Shown in pieces: positions 1 to 9,266 of a DNA stretch of 64,000 nucleotides. The stretch lies in assembly GCA_905236675.1 (NCBI GenBank), contig CAJOND010000011.1, positions 1-64,000 on the forward strand. The letters run 5' to 3'. Source of the stretch: Candidatus Rifleibacteriota bacterium. Its GTDB lineage: Bacteria > Muiribacteriota > Ozemobacteria > Ozemobacterales > Ozemobacteraceae. Every line of letters starts with the position of its first letter. Positions within the stretch are counted from its first letter, which is position 1. Made by a program: the position numbers and the translations under genes. The notes under the pieces were generated by a model. It saw only the letters and a program-made list of their open reading frames with translations, ran no database searches and was not told the origin of the DNA.

Positions 1-88
1 TATTTTTAGACTTTTTATCCATTTCTATAAAATATAAATTTTCCCAAATTATATTTTTTATTATTCCAAAATACTTGTATGAGTTTTT

Positions 89-263
89 GGACAGCCTCTT
101 GAGAGAGGGAAATAAAGGAAGGGTGACGAAGTAGTAATAAAGCTTTAGTTATGTAGTTGGTAAGAGAAGTAGAAACAGATTAAAATAAAGTTTGCTGTCA
201 TCTTGTTCGGTACCCTTGCGGACACTAAAGGATTAGTATTATACTTAAGTTGTTGAGTATAAT
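89..263 (+). promoter_or_regulatory. Candidate structured 5' leader RNA
   Basis: The untranslated region before the giant pilin-like gene contains several nested complementarities. GACAG (90-94) can pair with CTGTC (195-199), closing a domain of about 110 nt. Inside it CCTCT (95-99) pairs with AGAGG (104-108) around a TGAG loop. After it GTTCG...CGGAC gives a short stem near 204-222. ATTATACT (238-245) pairs perfectly with AGTATAAT (256-263) just before the ribosome binding site AAAGGTG (about 268-274). I compared it mentally with c-di-GMP, SAM, T-box, glycine and glutamine riboswitch cores and none fits. It may be a regulatory leader, or the pairings may be chance in AT-rich DNA. The remainder of 1-88 is AT-rich with no feature I can name. 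Confidence 0.3.
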
Positions 264-281
264 ATTTAAAGGTGAAAGAAA

Positions 282-3146
282 ATGATGGGTCGAATATATA
301 ACAAGTTGTATTTTTACTGGTCTAAATATAAAAAACAAGGGTTCACTCTAGCCGAAGCACTTATTATCACAGTAATGACTGGTTACTGTCTGTTGCCTAT
401 TCTAGGTACAATGGAAAACGCCCAAACCAGAACACAAAACTACGACCATCAGTCAAAAATGCAACTTTATTCTCGCTCCCGTCTAAATTCTATAATAGCA
501 AATGCTGCTTTCGACCACACTACTATAAAAACAGAAGATGAATATCACTATATTGTTTATTTGGCTTTTTGCAAAAATGAACGAGATGACGGGAAGGAAG
601 AGGACGCAAAACTTGTTGAATTGCCAAAAACTTCGGTTACCTTAGACAAAATGATTCACTTTATGGATAATACTTTTAATATAGGTACTGAAAACATAAG
701 CAATCATCCAGATGTTTATAGACTTCTTGGATTAGAATATAATCCCAGAAGTCCAAAACCATATTTAAAATTGGTTCATGCTTATAAAACTTCTGTAGAG
801 CTTAAAGAACAACCAATGCTAGAACACCTTCAAAGTAATGGCGAGCCTCAAAGCCTTGATTCCCCCAAAGCCCTTTTAGGCATAGTAGTAAAAACCTGCC
901 TTTTACAAAGTAATGATGAAATTTATGATACAATAGATGGTCATTTAGAAGGTGACGAAAGTATTCGGGTTCCGCCAGTCACTCTTTTTTCATTTGTAAA
1001 CCTGCCAACAGTCAGCGATGAAATGATTTGGCTAGCCGATGCTTACAACTGTTTGATTTATGGTATTGACCCTGTTTCTAAAACCATTGCTTCTACTATT
1101 AGCTTACCAATGACCAATAGCTCAGATCCAGCAAATGAAGCTAACGATATAAATAGACCCTGGCATATAGCAGTACATCCAAGTATTAAAATGCTTGCAG
1201 TTTTAAGAAAAAACTCTATTCTTCTAGTTAATATAAACAGGAAAAGCACTGACTTTGGCAATTATAAAGATTTTCTAACTTCTTATACTTTCAGCGAGAA
1301 TATTTGTTCAGAAGGCAACAAATCTTATAATGACGGAGCTTTAGCTTTCAGACCTGATGGAAAATTTTTATATTGCTATTCTTCAAAAGATAAAAGACTT
1401 TATAGATTTGGAGGTCAGCTTAATTTTGAAACCTGGAGTAATACTCTAACTGATCCTCCTAAATTTAACTCAACTGGTCATCTTTATGCAGATTTTAATT
1501 CTACAAATATATCTGGTCTTGTTCCTGCGAATGATGGCTATCTATATATATCTTTTACAGACGTAAACAATATATTCAGGGTTCCAATGTACCCCCAAGA
1601 TGAAACAAATTTGAACTATGATATCTTCGCTAGCTGTACCAGTTCAATAAATTCAATAGATGTCAGTCCAGATGGATTGAAACTAGCTGCTGTAACAATG
1701 GAAAATAACAGCAGTTTAAGAATATATGATACTAGAGATAGAAAACTATTAAAGAATGAAACCATTTATGTAGGTTCAGGACGAAATAAATATGAAAATC
1801 CATTTAAAGTTGCTTTTGCAGCAGTATCCAGTTCTACTAGAAGTATAACAGACACAGACAGCCTTAATCTTACGATTACAAATATCTCTTCACATACTGG
1901 TAACAATGGAGAAGGCAATGAACTCATTCTTGCTAAAGTATTTAATGCTACAAATTCTACTACTATTAGAAACTTAGATGTAGCCCCTGCAACAAACCAA
2001 GAAACAATAACCGGCAGCCTAATTGTTGTAAGCCCGGACAACCAGTCGGTTGTTATAGCAGATAAAAATAATCCACAGGTTTACATTGGTAAAACAGGTG
2101 TTGAATCTGAGTCTGAAGTAATTTCAGACTCAAAACAAACACTTTTGAAATACAAAAATACCTCTGAAACCAAAAACTGTTCAGATTTAGCTACTAATAA
2201 AAGAGATGTCCTTGCTGTTGCCTGTGGCAATAATGTAAAAATATACGATTTAAACACAAAAAAAGAAATAGAAGATTCAGAATTTACTGCAACAGATACA
2301 ATAACTTCAATCTCAATGAGTCCACAAGGTGATTTTCTTCTAACTTGTCATGAAACAGCAACAGGGAGTTACTTCTTCAATCTTACAGATAATACGACCC
2401 AAAAACCTCAAAATATTAATTCTACTAGAAAAAAAATTGTTTTTGATGATAATCATCCATATATGGCATTTGCTTTACAAAACCCAATTGATAGAGGTAG
2501 AGGAGACAAAAAATTTTATAATATTTCTCATACAAGTCTTGATAGATGGGAAAAAGTAGCAACAGATTCCTATGACCGAAGAGCTTTTACTATTGAAGAT
2601 ACCAACTGGGAAAGCCTTGATATGATTGGTATGCCAAACGGTGGTGCCATGGTATTATATGGCAAAGATGACGGCTCTACAATGTTAGAATGGATAGGCC
2701 GTAGAAACTGGAACCATGACCCTAAAAAAGATAAATATAAACTTTTTGCCCGCTGGACGAATATGAAGAAATCAACACCCCCTAATTTCCCATCTAACGC
2801 GATAACCGATCCAGAATATTTAGATTCAGCTAAAGGAACCATTGTTGTTGTATATACTCCTCTTCAAAAAAATACTACCATTAATTGTATTACTTATTTA
2901 CATACTTATGACAATGATGGAGGATTTGGTTCTTATTGGTATGGTGGGTATAAATATATTACCCCTATATTATTAAAGAAAATTGACACTAAGTTTGATA
3001 TAGTTTCTAAAGCCAAACCAATAGAATTAGAAAATAATAAATCCTATGTAAACATAAAAATAGAATGGGATAATGGTTATTGCGTAGATGAAGAAAATAC
3101 TTATTATTTAGGTTGGTGGAATGGAAAAAACTCTATACCGGCGTAG
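282..3146 (+). CDS. Giant prepilin-type protein with beta-propeller, 5' reading frame
   Basis: The first 954 residues of a large exported protein. Residues 1-42 form a type III (prepilin) signal: a basic segment, the cleavage site KKQG20|FTLAE with Glu at mature position 5, then a hydrophobic helix. A pilin-like stalk follows to about residue 130. From about residue 240 come WD40/YVTN-like beta-propeller blades, seen as repeated patterns such as 'HPSIKMLAV', 'RPDGKFLYCYS', 'SPDGLKLAA' and 'SPQGDFLLT'. The start ATG at 282 follows AAAGGTG; ATG at 285 is also possible. The frame stops at 3146, but the domains continue in the -1 frame (3113-6700). The heptamer A_AAA_AAC at 3125-3131 lies exactly in phase for a -1 slip, so the full product is probably about 2,140 residues. 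A protein ending in mid-propeller is the alternative. Probably displayed at the cell surface or built into a pilus-like structure; ligand unknown. Confidence 0.8.
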   Translation: MMGRIYNKLYFYWSKYKKQGFTLAEALIITVMTGYCLLPILGTMENAQTRTQNYDHQSKMQLYSRSRLNSIIANAAFDHTTIKTEDEYHYIVYLAFCKNERDDGKEEDAKLVELPKTSVTLDKMIHFMDNTFNIGTENISNHPDVYRLLGLEYNPRSPKPYLKLVHAYKTSVELKEQPMLEHLQSNGEPQSLDSPKALLGIVVKTCLLQSNDEIYDTIDGHLEGDESIRVPPVTLFSFVNLPTVSDEMIWLADAYNCLIYGIDPVSKTIASTISLPMTNSSDPANEANDINRPWHIAVHPSIKMLAVLRKNSILLVNINRKSTDFGNYKDFLTSYTFSENICSEGNKSYNDGALAFRPDGKFLYCYSSKDKRLYRFGGQLNFETWSNTLTDPPKFNSTGHLYADFNSTNISGLVPANDGYLYISFTDVNNIFRVPMYPQDETNLNYDIFASCTSSINSIDVSPDGLKLAAVTMENNSSLRIYDTRDRKLLKNETIYVGSGRNKYENPFKVAFAAVSSSTRSITDTDSLNLTITNISSHTGNNGEGNELILAKVFNATNSTTIRNLDVAPATNQETITGSLIVVSPDNQSVVIADKNNPQVYIGKTGVESESEVISDSKQTLLKYKNTSETKNCSDLATNKRDVLAVACGNNVKIYDLNTKKEIEDSEFTATDTITSISMSPQGDFLLTCHETATGSYFFNLTDNTTQKPQNINSTRKKIVFDDNHPYMAFALQNPIDRGRGDKKFYNISHTSLDRWEKVATDSYDRRAFTIEDTNWESLDMIGMPNGGAMVLYGKDDGSTMLEWIGRRNWNHDPKKDKYKLFARWTNMKKSTPPNFPSNAITDPEYLDSAKGTIVVVYTPLQKNTTINCITYLHTYDNDGGFGSYWYGGYKYITPILLKKIDTKFDIVSKAKPIELENNKSYVNIKIEWDNGYCVDEENTYYLGWWNGKNSIPA

Positions 3147-6100
3147 TTGGCTATAAAGATGGCGATGGAGATTTTAAATCAGATGTAAAAGATTTGTCTA
3201 ATAATGATAAATTCCAAACTATTCCTTCATCCCTAAAATATAATAACGGCAACTCAAGAAAATATGCTATTCAATTTGGTTATATACAAGAAGAAGAATA
3301 TTTTCCTCCTTTAAATTCCCAAAAACTTGCCATAAGCCCAGATTGTGGAACTTTGGCAATATTATCTAAAAAAAACGACAATGATTCTAAGTTAAATTTT
3401 TACGATTTTAACAATCAGATTTACGGACCTGAAACCCAGCTAGAAGGGATGTTAGTTGATTATAGAGAAACTTTTCAGTCGGGTTCATGGCCAGGAGGAA
3501 CCAACCCAACCTTTGGCTGGCCAAATGAAACAGCTAGACATTTTAGAAAAGTTGCTGATTTTTCCCATTTTAATAGTGGAAATGCATTAATAGGCAGTAT
3601 TGATTCGCTTGCTTCAGCTACAACAAAACATGATTCATGGACTAGTTTTAATAATTATCCAGCAAATTATTATTTTGATTCATATCCAGCAGGAAGTCCC
3701 AATCAAAATTCGGTAAAATCCACAGCTAACAAAAGATTCTTTGGCTATTTAAGACCAGAATATAATGCAACTAAATTTTTAGCACGTATAGGCGATGATG
3801 TGAGATTTTTTATAAATAATAATTATGTTTATGGTCGTTATGAAACAGGTTCTCCTGTTGGTATTCCTAATACAACTATAAACTGTAAAGCTTTTGAATC
3901 TAGTATTATACAAATTGATCAGGCTTCTAATGGTGATGGTATGTATTTAAGTGCATTTCTAGGAAGTGATACAGCTAATTTTACTAGTTTTGCAACTACT
4001 CAACGAAATGGAGAGTCTGTTATTGCAAATTACTATAGTCCTACTTCTGGAGCTACAGACTGGAATAATATAAACAGTTCGGAAACTTACATATTAAAAA
4101 ACATACCACCCCATATATACACAAAAAATCTTGATGGTATAAACCCCACAAATTCAGATATTCTTTTTTCTCGAGATAGATCAAGACCAATTCTATATAT
4201 ATTAGATAAAATAAATAACAAATTATGGAACAGTAAAACTCCTGAAAATTCTTTCTCTTGGGATCCTAGGCAAAAAACAAATAGTAATCCAGTTATAACT
4301 ACAGATGGACAAAAACTTTTATTAGTCATTGATAACAAACTAAGTGCTATAGATATAACCTCAGACAGCAGTATGAGTTCTTCTGATTTGATAACATTAT
4401 CTAATGAATCAGGAGACTCAACCAAACCAAGATACATTGCCAACAAGCCATTATGTTCTAATACTTCTACAGATGCTAGCGGAACTTATAATCTTATAAC
4501 TGTTTCTGCTCCTTACAATACTTACACACCTGCCATGAATGGGGCTATGACTGTTGCTAATGGTGGTATATATATATATAATAATGGGAAAAAAGGTTTT
4601 TTATGCTATAATCCACAAGAAAAAGACTTTAATAAATTTGAAAATGTTTTGTCTAAAAATGCTCCCTATTGCCCAATAACTTCATACGACAATAAAATAT
4701 ATGTCTTCGGTAATGATGGTACTGATTCAGATGACCCAATCAGTAACAGAGTCCAATGCTACGATATTGTCAACAATTCATCAATGACAACTTTATTAAA
4801 TTACGGCGATGGTTTTACCGATGAATATCAGGTGTCTCTTGGAGTTCAAGATCAGTCACCAGTTTATCCAAATAATCAAACTAATAATTTTAAAAAAGTA
4901 GAAATATCAGATTATTTCAATGGTCAAAATGTAACAAATGCTTTCCATGCTTTTATAAAAAATAAAAATCATTATGTTTATACGAATAATTCAAATCCAT
5001 ATGTAGAGATTAAATTTGATACCCCCCTTACTGTTAATAAAATTAAATTATCAAATTATTATGAAAGTGATTACAAATGTGGTGGGGTACAAGTATATGG
5101 TTTAAAAGGTTCAAATGATACCTCCTACAATAATATATTGAATAATTTTGGTTCTACAGGTCGTCAAGAAAAAAATGACTATACAGATATGTATGAAAAT
5201 ACATTTAATGATGTCTGTTATAAATATTATCGTTTAAATCTAGTTAAGCTTCTTTCTTTTCATAACGGGGGTAGTGGACTTAATTATTTTGAAAAACTTT
5301 GGGATTGTGGGAATGTTTTAAATGATGTTACCTTTTTAGGTAATATTTTCCCAACACGTTGCGGTACGGTTGGTTCGGTTAATCTTATACAGCTGTGGCG
5401 AACAGGAGTGAAAAAACTCACACCTGATATGAGGCAATTTAGCGAAACAGAATTAACAACTGCCCTAAATGATTCTGGTATTTCTGGGAAAAAAGGCATT
5501 AAATGGACTAATAGTCTGGGGCAAGATACCATTATGCAATGGTCTTCAAATGATGAAGATAATAAAAATTTTGGGAAAATATATGTAACTCCAGGAAATA
5601 TTACCGATACTAATAACTATTTCACAGATACTTCAAAACACTATAAATCAGATGAACATGAAGCATGGGTAAAGATAACCCTCCCTGAACCAGAAGCTCT
5701 CTGTGCTATAAGATACGCGAATAAAGAACATGACTGTTCAGAAGAACATAATCATATGCTTCAAACAATGTATTGTTATGGTTCAAATGAAAATAATTGC
5801 CCATCAAATGAAACCACACCACCTTGGGTAGCATTAAACTTTACTCACGGTGATATAAAATTTGTAGGTCCTAAAATTTTTAATACATATATCACAGCAG
5901 AAATTAAGAATCCAAAAAAATATAAACATTATCTTATTAAAATGGATACTAATGATAAAACATTAAAACTAAATGGTTTCCAACTCTATGCAAGTTGTGA
6001 ACAACCAACAAAAGATTTTTTAACTCCCTTGTTAACAGATGATTTAGGAGAAGTAAAAGTTGGTGCTGGGGCTTGTTGCACAACACCTTATGGTTTTGTA

Positions 6101-6700
6101 ATAGCTGGAGGTCATGTTGATAATGTTAGCAATAGTTATGCAACTACAACGGCTTTGCTCTATTGGCCACATGCTATAAACAAGTATGATGGAAAATATA
6201 AACAATTTGGAATATCAAGAAGTCTGCCTCCATTACACCACAAAAGATGTAACCATAGTCTTGTATGGCATAAAGGTAAAATTTATGCTATTGGCGGCTG
6301 TCCTTCTAATGGTAATAATTATGCCGCATACAGCAAAGTTGAATTTGCAGAATGTTTTGATTATAACAAAATGAAAGAAAAATGGGATGAATGTAATGCT
6401 TCTTATACCCTTTTAATTAATGGTGCTACTGATGATTTGTTTTCTCGTTATTATCAAGGAGCCTGCAGTTTTGGTAATGAAATATTTGTATTCGGGGGTA
6501 GAAAAACTTCAAATGATTCGGACGTATTAAATGACGCTTTTGCCTGGAACCCTGAAACAGGCATTGTTAGGAAACTAAAAGATTTGCCAGAAGGAATAAA
6601 ACCACCGATCTGCGCAGTGGCCTGTGGTTCAAAAATCTATATAGCAGGCAATGATGGAGCTTCTTCACCAAAGCTGGTGATGTGTGAATATACCCCATAA
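3113..6700 (+). CDS. Giant prepilin-type protein, 3' reading frame (discoidin-like and Kelch domains)
   Basis: An open frame of 1,195 codons with no credible start of its own. The first possible initiator is TTG at 3113 with no ribosome binding site, and there is no ATG for about 100 codons. It has no signal peptide or prepilin motif. It is best read as the continuation of the gene at 282 after a -1 shift near 3131. The first half continues irregular beta-propeller sequence. Two F5/8-type-C-like (discoidin) segments follow, around residues 625-690 ('PYVEIKFDTPLTVNKIKLSNY') and 850-960 ('AWVKITLPEPEALCAIRYAN'). The last about 200 residues carry Kelch repeats, with 'LVWHKGKIYAIGG', 'FGNEIFVFGG' and 'CGSKIYIAGND' as the blade signatures. 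This suits an extracellular carbohydrate- or protein-binding role, which is an inference. It ends with TAA at 6698-6700; the next 300 bp are repeats. Confidence 0.75.
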   Translation: MVEWKKLYTGVVGYKDGDGDFKSDVKDLSNNDKFQTIPSSLKYNNGNSRKYAIQFGYIQEEEYFPPLNSQKLAISPDCGTLAILSKKNDNDSKLNFYDFNNQIYGPETQLEGMLVDYRETFQSGSWPGGTNPTFGWPNETARHFRKVADFSHFNSGNALIGSIDSLASATTKHDSWTSFNNYPANYYFDSYPAGSPNQNSVKSTANKRFFGYLRPEYNATKFLARIGDDVRFFINNNYVYGRYETGSPVGIPNTTINCKAFESSIIQIDQASNGDGMYLSAFLGSDTANFTSFATTQRNGESVIANYYSPTSGATDWNNINSSETYILKNIPPHIYTKNLDGINPTNSDILFSRDRSRPILYILDKINNKLWNSKTPENSFSWDPRQKTNSNPVITTDGQKLLLVIDNKLSAIDITSDSSMSSSDLITLSNESGDSTKPRYIANKPLCSNTSTDASGTYNLITVSAPYNTYTPAMNGAMTVANGGIYIYNNGKKGFLCYNPQEKDFNKFENVLSKNAPYCPITSYDNKIYVFGNDGTDSDDPISNRVQCYDIVNNSSMTTLLNYGDGFTDEYQVSLGVQDQSPVYPNNQTNNFKKVEISDYFNGQNVTNAFHAFIKNKNHYVYTNNSNPYVEIKFDTPLTVNKIKLSNYYESDYKCGGVQVYGLKGSNDTSYNNILNNFGSTGRQEKNDYTDMYENTFNDVCYKYYRLNLVKLLSFHNGGSGLNYFEKLWDCGNVLNDVTFLGNIFPTRCGTVGSVNLIQLWRTGVKKLTPDMRQFSETELTTALNDSGISGKKGIKWTNSLGQDTIMQWSSNDEDNKNFGKIYVTPGNITDTNNYFTDTSKHYKSDEHEAWVKITLPEPEALCAIRYANKEHDCSEEHNHMLQTMYCYGSNENNCPSNETTPPWVALNFTHGDIKFVGPKIFNTYITAEIKNPKKYKHYLIKMDTNDKTLKLNGFQLYASCEQPTKDFLTPLLTDDLGEVKVGAGACCTTPYGFVIAGGHVDNVSNSYATTTALLYWPHAINKYDGKYKQFGISRSLPPLHHKRCNHSLVWHKGKIYAIGGCPSNGNNYAAYSKVEFAECFDYNKMKEKWDECNASYTLLINGATDDLFSRYYQGACSFGNEIFVFGGRKTSNDSDVLNDAFAWNPETGIVRKLKDLPEGIKPPICAVACGSKIYIAGNDGASSPKLVMCEYTP
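3125..3131 (+). promoter_or_regulatory. A_AAA_AAC -1 frameshift slippery heptamer
   Basis: In the frame of the upstream gene the codons are GGA AAA AAC, so the last A of GGA plus AAA AAC forms the canonical X_XXY_YYZ heptamer. A one-base backward slip continues CTC TAT ACC GGC GTA in the frame of the downstream reading frame and bypasses the TAG at 3144-3146. A modest hairpin is possible just downstream: TATACC (3134-3139) with GGCTATA (about 3149-3155), with one bulge. Upstream, GGTTGGTGG (3111-3119) is weakly Shine-Dalgarno-like. The same sequence would also be explained by a one-base homopolymer error or mutation. Confidence 0.55.
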
Positions 6701-6835
6701 TAAATTGAGAACTGAAAACTGAAAGATGAAAGATATAAGATATAAGACCAAAAATGGAGATAGAAGAGCGGAGAGTTGAAAACTGAAAATTGAGAACTGA
6801 GAGCAAGAGAGCTTGGAGTTGAAGATAAACTAAAG
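6701..6835 (+). repeat. Purine-biased tandem low-complexity repeat
   Basis: A run of related 8-12-nt units such as GAGAACTGAAAACTGAAA and GATATAAGATATAAGA, almost entirely purine plus T on this strand. The same word family recurs in reverse complement at 10376-10447 and in other borders of this window. It is intergenic, and no reading frame in it looks coding. Confidence 0.7.
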
Positions 6836-6837
6836 AT

Positions 6838-6890
6838 CTGCCCCCAGTTTAGCTGGGGGAAGTGGTTCCGTAGGAACCGAAAGGGGTCTT
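6838..6890 (+). repeat. Palindromic repeat, stem-GTA-stem family
   Basis: Two adjacent hairpins: CCCCCAG (6841-6847) with CTGGGGG (6853-6859), and GGTTCC (6864-6869)-GTA-GGAACC (6873-6878), followed by GAAAGGGGTCTT. The second hairpin and its tail match the arrangement at 11388-11430 (inverted), 11560-11630 and 34601-34623, so this is a dispersed REP-like element. The remainder up to the next gene (6891-7000) is low-complexity, ending in the ribosome binding site AGGTGA at 6987-6992. Confidence 0.7.
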
Positions 6891-7000
6891 ATTGAATTGA
6901 GAAATGAGAATAGAGAGTGGATTTTCTCTTTCTTTTTTTTCTTTGGTTTGGTAGTATATGAAATTACTATGTTTTGATTTAACTTTAGGTGAATAAAAGT

Positions 7001-8455
7001 ATGAATAATAATAAATCGTTTATATATATATTAACATTTTCATTATTGCTGCTGACTAGTGAAACCAGTCTATTTGCCCAGACGGCAAAACTCCATGTAG
7101 ATGTAGGTGTAAACCATTTCTACAAAAACAGATATATGGAAGCCTACAAAGAATTCAAGCAGGCTCTGGAAGTAGACCCTAACTATGCAGAAGCTTATTA
7201 CTACCTTGGCAGACTTTATAAAGCCCAAGGGTTCACCAAAGAAGCTATTGTTGAATTTCAATTGGCAGTAAGACTGAAACCAGACTATCTGGCTGCGAAA
7301 CGTGAATTAGAAGAATTGACCAAATCTTATGAATCAGATATTAACCAGCAAATTAGAAATCAGGGACGAGAAACTTTCAAGAACACTCAGTTTCTTTCCA
7401 TGACTGCCGATGAAGCTGAAAGCAGAGCACGTCAGGCAATCAATCAAAATAAAACTGACGAAGCAATAAGATATTATACAATAATAACCAAAGAAAGACC
7501 TAACGATGCCTCTTCCCATAAAATGTTAGGTTTTCTGAATTTCAAAACAAACCGTTTTACTGATTCTCTGGAAAGCTATAAAAAAGCAGCTAAGCTTTCT
7601 CCAACCGATCCAGAAATTCCTTATGCAATTGGTTTGATTTACATGAAAACCAAAAGCCCAGAAAAAGCAGAAACCTATTTTAAAAATGCAATAAAGCTAA
7701 ACTCCAAAATGGTAAAAGCACATTTTGCTTTAGGTGAAGCATATGAAGCCCAAGCAAAACTAGATGATGCTGTTTTTCAGTTCAGAAAATGTCTAGAACT
7801 AAACCCCAACCTGAAAGAAGCAAAAGGTAAACTTGATTATATGGTTGGAAAGCAAAGTTACAACTACTATACTCGTGGTTCTTATTTCTACCAGCGAGGA
7901 GAATATGACAAAGCTCTTCCATTGCTTTCTATGGCAAAAAGCCATGGTTCTCTTACTGCCGACCAGAAACGTCAGACAGAAGAAATGTTGAATGCCAGCC
8001 AGTATTGGGTAAATAAGCAACAGGCAGAAAAAAGAGTATCTGATGAACGTGCTCAAGTTATGAGTCAAGCCAATATCGGCAGAAGCATAAGTCCCTTAGA
8101 TGTAAGCAACAACCCCAACAGCTATATAGGGAAAGCTGTTGAATGGGAAGGCGACGTCGAATTTATAAACGAAAACAGAGGAAAACTCAGTATTTGTGTA
8201 AACGGCAATTCCAAATATGATGCTGAAACCAATATGGATTACTGCTTTATTGTTAATTTACCTAAATCGGTTAAAGAAGACCATAGAATTTCTGGTTATT
8301 CCAGCATTAGCGTTAAAGGCAAAATTACTAAAGTTGAAAAGATTTATTATGACGGAGTAGGTTACAGCTCACGTAAACAACCTATTGTTGAAGCAGCTGA
8401 AATTACTTTCAGACGTGAAGATTATGATGATTCTCCTCTCGTTTTAAGATTCTAG
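7001..8455 (+). CDS. Exported TPR protein with C-terminal OB-like domain
   Basis: A 484-residue protein. I chose the ATG at 7001 because AGGTGA lies 8 nt upstream; a GTG at 6989 would overlap that site. Residues 1-27 form a Sec signal peptide ending in SLFA|QTA, so the mature protein is periplasmic or outside the cell. Two blocks of tetratricopeptide repeats follow (about residues 30-110 and 135-280), with typical lines such as 'AYYYLGRLYKAQGFTKEAI' and 'KAHFALGEAYEAQAKLDDA'. A further helical region runs to about 345. The last about 115 residues form a beta-rich domain ('NSYIGKAVEWEGDVEFI', 'SISVKGKITKVEKIYYDGVG') resembling the OB fold of tRNA_anti-like exported domains. It probably scaffolds a protein complex. 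The zinc-ribbon gene follows after 71 bp and may be co-transcribed. The exact partner is unknown. Confidence 0.85.
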   Translation: MNNNKSFIYILTFSLLLLTSETSLFAQTAKLHVDVGVNHFYKNRYMEAYKEFKQALEVDPNYAEAYYYLGRLYKAQGFTKEAIVEFQLAVRLKPDYLAAKRELEELTKSYESDINQQIRNQGRETFKNTQFLSMTADEAESRARQAINQNKTDEAIRYYTIITKERPNDASSHKMLGFLNFKTNRFTDSLESYKKAAKLSPTDPEIPYAIGLIYMKTKSPEKAETYFKNAIKLNSKMVKAHFALGEAYEAQAKLDDAVFQFRKCLELNPNLKEAKGKLDYMVGKQSYNYYTRGSYFYQRGEYDKALPLLSMAKSHGSLTADQKRQTEEMLNASQYWVNKQQAEKRVSDERAQVMSQANIGRSISPLDVSNNPNSYIGKAVEWEGDVEFINENRGKLSICVNGNSKYDAETNMDYCFIVNLPKSVKEDHRISGYSSISVKGKITKVEKIYYDGVGYSSRKQPIVEAAEITFRREDYDDSPLVLRF

Positions 8456-8526
8456 AACAGTTTTCTATTGGATTTTCCAAAGCCTCTCTCCTTGGAAACT
8501 ATCTAATTTCTGGAGATAATTATAAA

Positions 8527-9195
8527 TTGCGACAAATTAAATATCATTTTATATTCGCTTTGTTGTTAATACTATTATCTTTTAATCTTGCATTTGCAAA
8601 AGATTGTCCATCCTGTGGAGCAAAGGATATGCCAGGTTTGGTTATGCTTTGCCCTGAATGTGGAGTCAACATGTATGATTACGCCTTTGAAAAAAAAGGC
8701 ACTGACCGTTCTGCTCTGATTATTAAACTATATTATACTGGGAATAATCCGAATAAACTTGCAGAATACGCTAAACTCTTTATAAACGGCAAGTATATAG
8801 GCAATATTGAATTAACAGAAAAGCAGATGAGAGCGGAAGGCGATATGAAAGGCTGGAGCAATGGTCTTGGTAATCAGTTTACAGCTTTGTATGAAAAAGA
8901 ATTCAGAGATATTCCTGTTGGTCAACTAAGAGTCGAAGTAGAAATGAAATTCAATAGAATGTATGGTTTGGGTAGAAGCTATAAACGTGTGGTCTTCCCC
9001 TATGTTCAATTTAATGGGAAAGAGAAAACGACAATAGAACATTATTTTGAATCTGCAGTTGATTTCAGTGTCACAGACAAAAAGAAAAAGGAGAAAATCA
9101 AAGAAGAATCTAAAAAAGAAATACCTGTTATTTCTGATACCAAGTTAAAAACAGCTACTGGAACAATAAAACTTGATATAGGCCTTTTTGACTAA
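8527..9195 (+). CDS. Exported zinc-ribbon protein
   Basis: A 222-residue hypothetical protein. The start is TTG at 8527, preceded by GGAGA about 11 nt upstream; no ATG fits without losing the signal peptide. Residues 1-24 are a Sec signal peptide (hydrophobic 'FALLLILLSFNLAFA|KD'). Immediately after cleavage there is a zinc ribbon with two knuckles, CPSC and CPEC, 16 residues apart. A beta-rich domain of about 120 residues follows ('LFINGKYIGNIELTE', 'GQLRVEVEMKFNRM') and then a lysine/glutamate-rich tail. A zinc ribbon directly after a signal peptide is uncommon, because most ribbons of this form are cytoplasmic. I do not recognise the family. It follows the TPR gene on the same strand, so a joint function in the envelope is likely. 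Confidence 0.75.
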   Translation: MRQIKYHFIFALLLILLSFNLAFAKDCPSCGAKDMPGLVMLCPECGVNMYDYAFEKKGTDRSALIIKLYYTGNNPNKLAEYAKLFINGKYIGNIELTEKQMRAEGDMKGWSNGLGNQFTALYEKEFRDIPVGQLRVEVEMKFNRMYGLGRSYKRVVFPYVQFNGKEKTTIEHYFESAVDFSVTDKKKKEKIKEESKKEIPVISDTKLKTATGTIKLDIGLFD

Positions 9196-9231
9196 CCCCA
9201 ACATCAACCTACAACTTTTGCACTAATTACA

Positions 9232-9253
9232 CCGCCAAGCTTAAGCTTGACGG
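9232..9253. terminator. Hairpin between convergent genes
   Basis: CCGCCAAGC (9232-9240) TTAA GCTTGACGG (to 9253) forms an almost perfect stem between two converging genes. There is no strong T-tract on either side, so it may be a weak or factor-assisted terminator or a small palindromic repeat. Confidence 0.4.
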
Positions 9254-9266
9254 CTTCGATTTCTAA

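Noticed and set aside
85..263. Leader of the giant pilin gene as a c-di-GMP, SAM or T-box riboswitch
   Set aside because: The conserved cores of these classes are not present; only generic complementarities remain.
3113..3115. TTG at 3113 as an independent start for the second giant frame
   Set aside because: No ribosome binding site, no signal peptide, and the frame is joined in phase to the upstream gene by a slippery heptamer.
6701..6835. Regular short repeats considered as a CRISPR-type array
   Set aside because: Units are 8-12 nt with no constant repeat, no unique spacers and no cas genes; they are low-complexity tandem repeats.
6989..6991. GTG start for the exported TPR protein
   Set aside because: It lies inside the ribosome binding site AGGTGA that serves the ATG at 7001.
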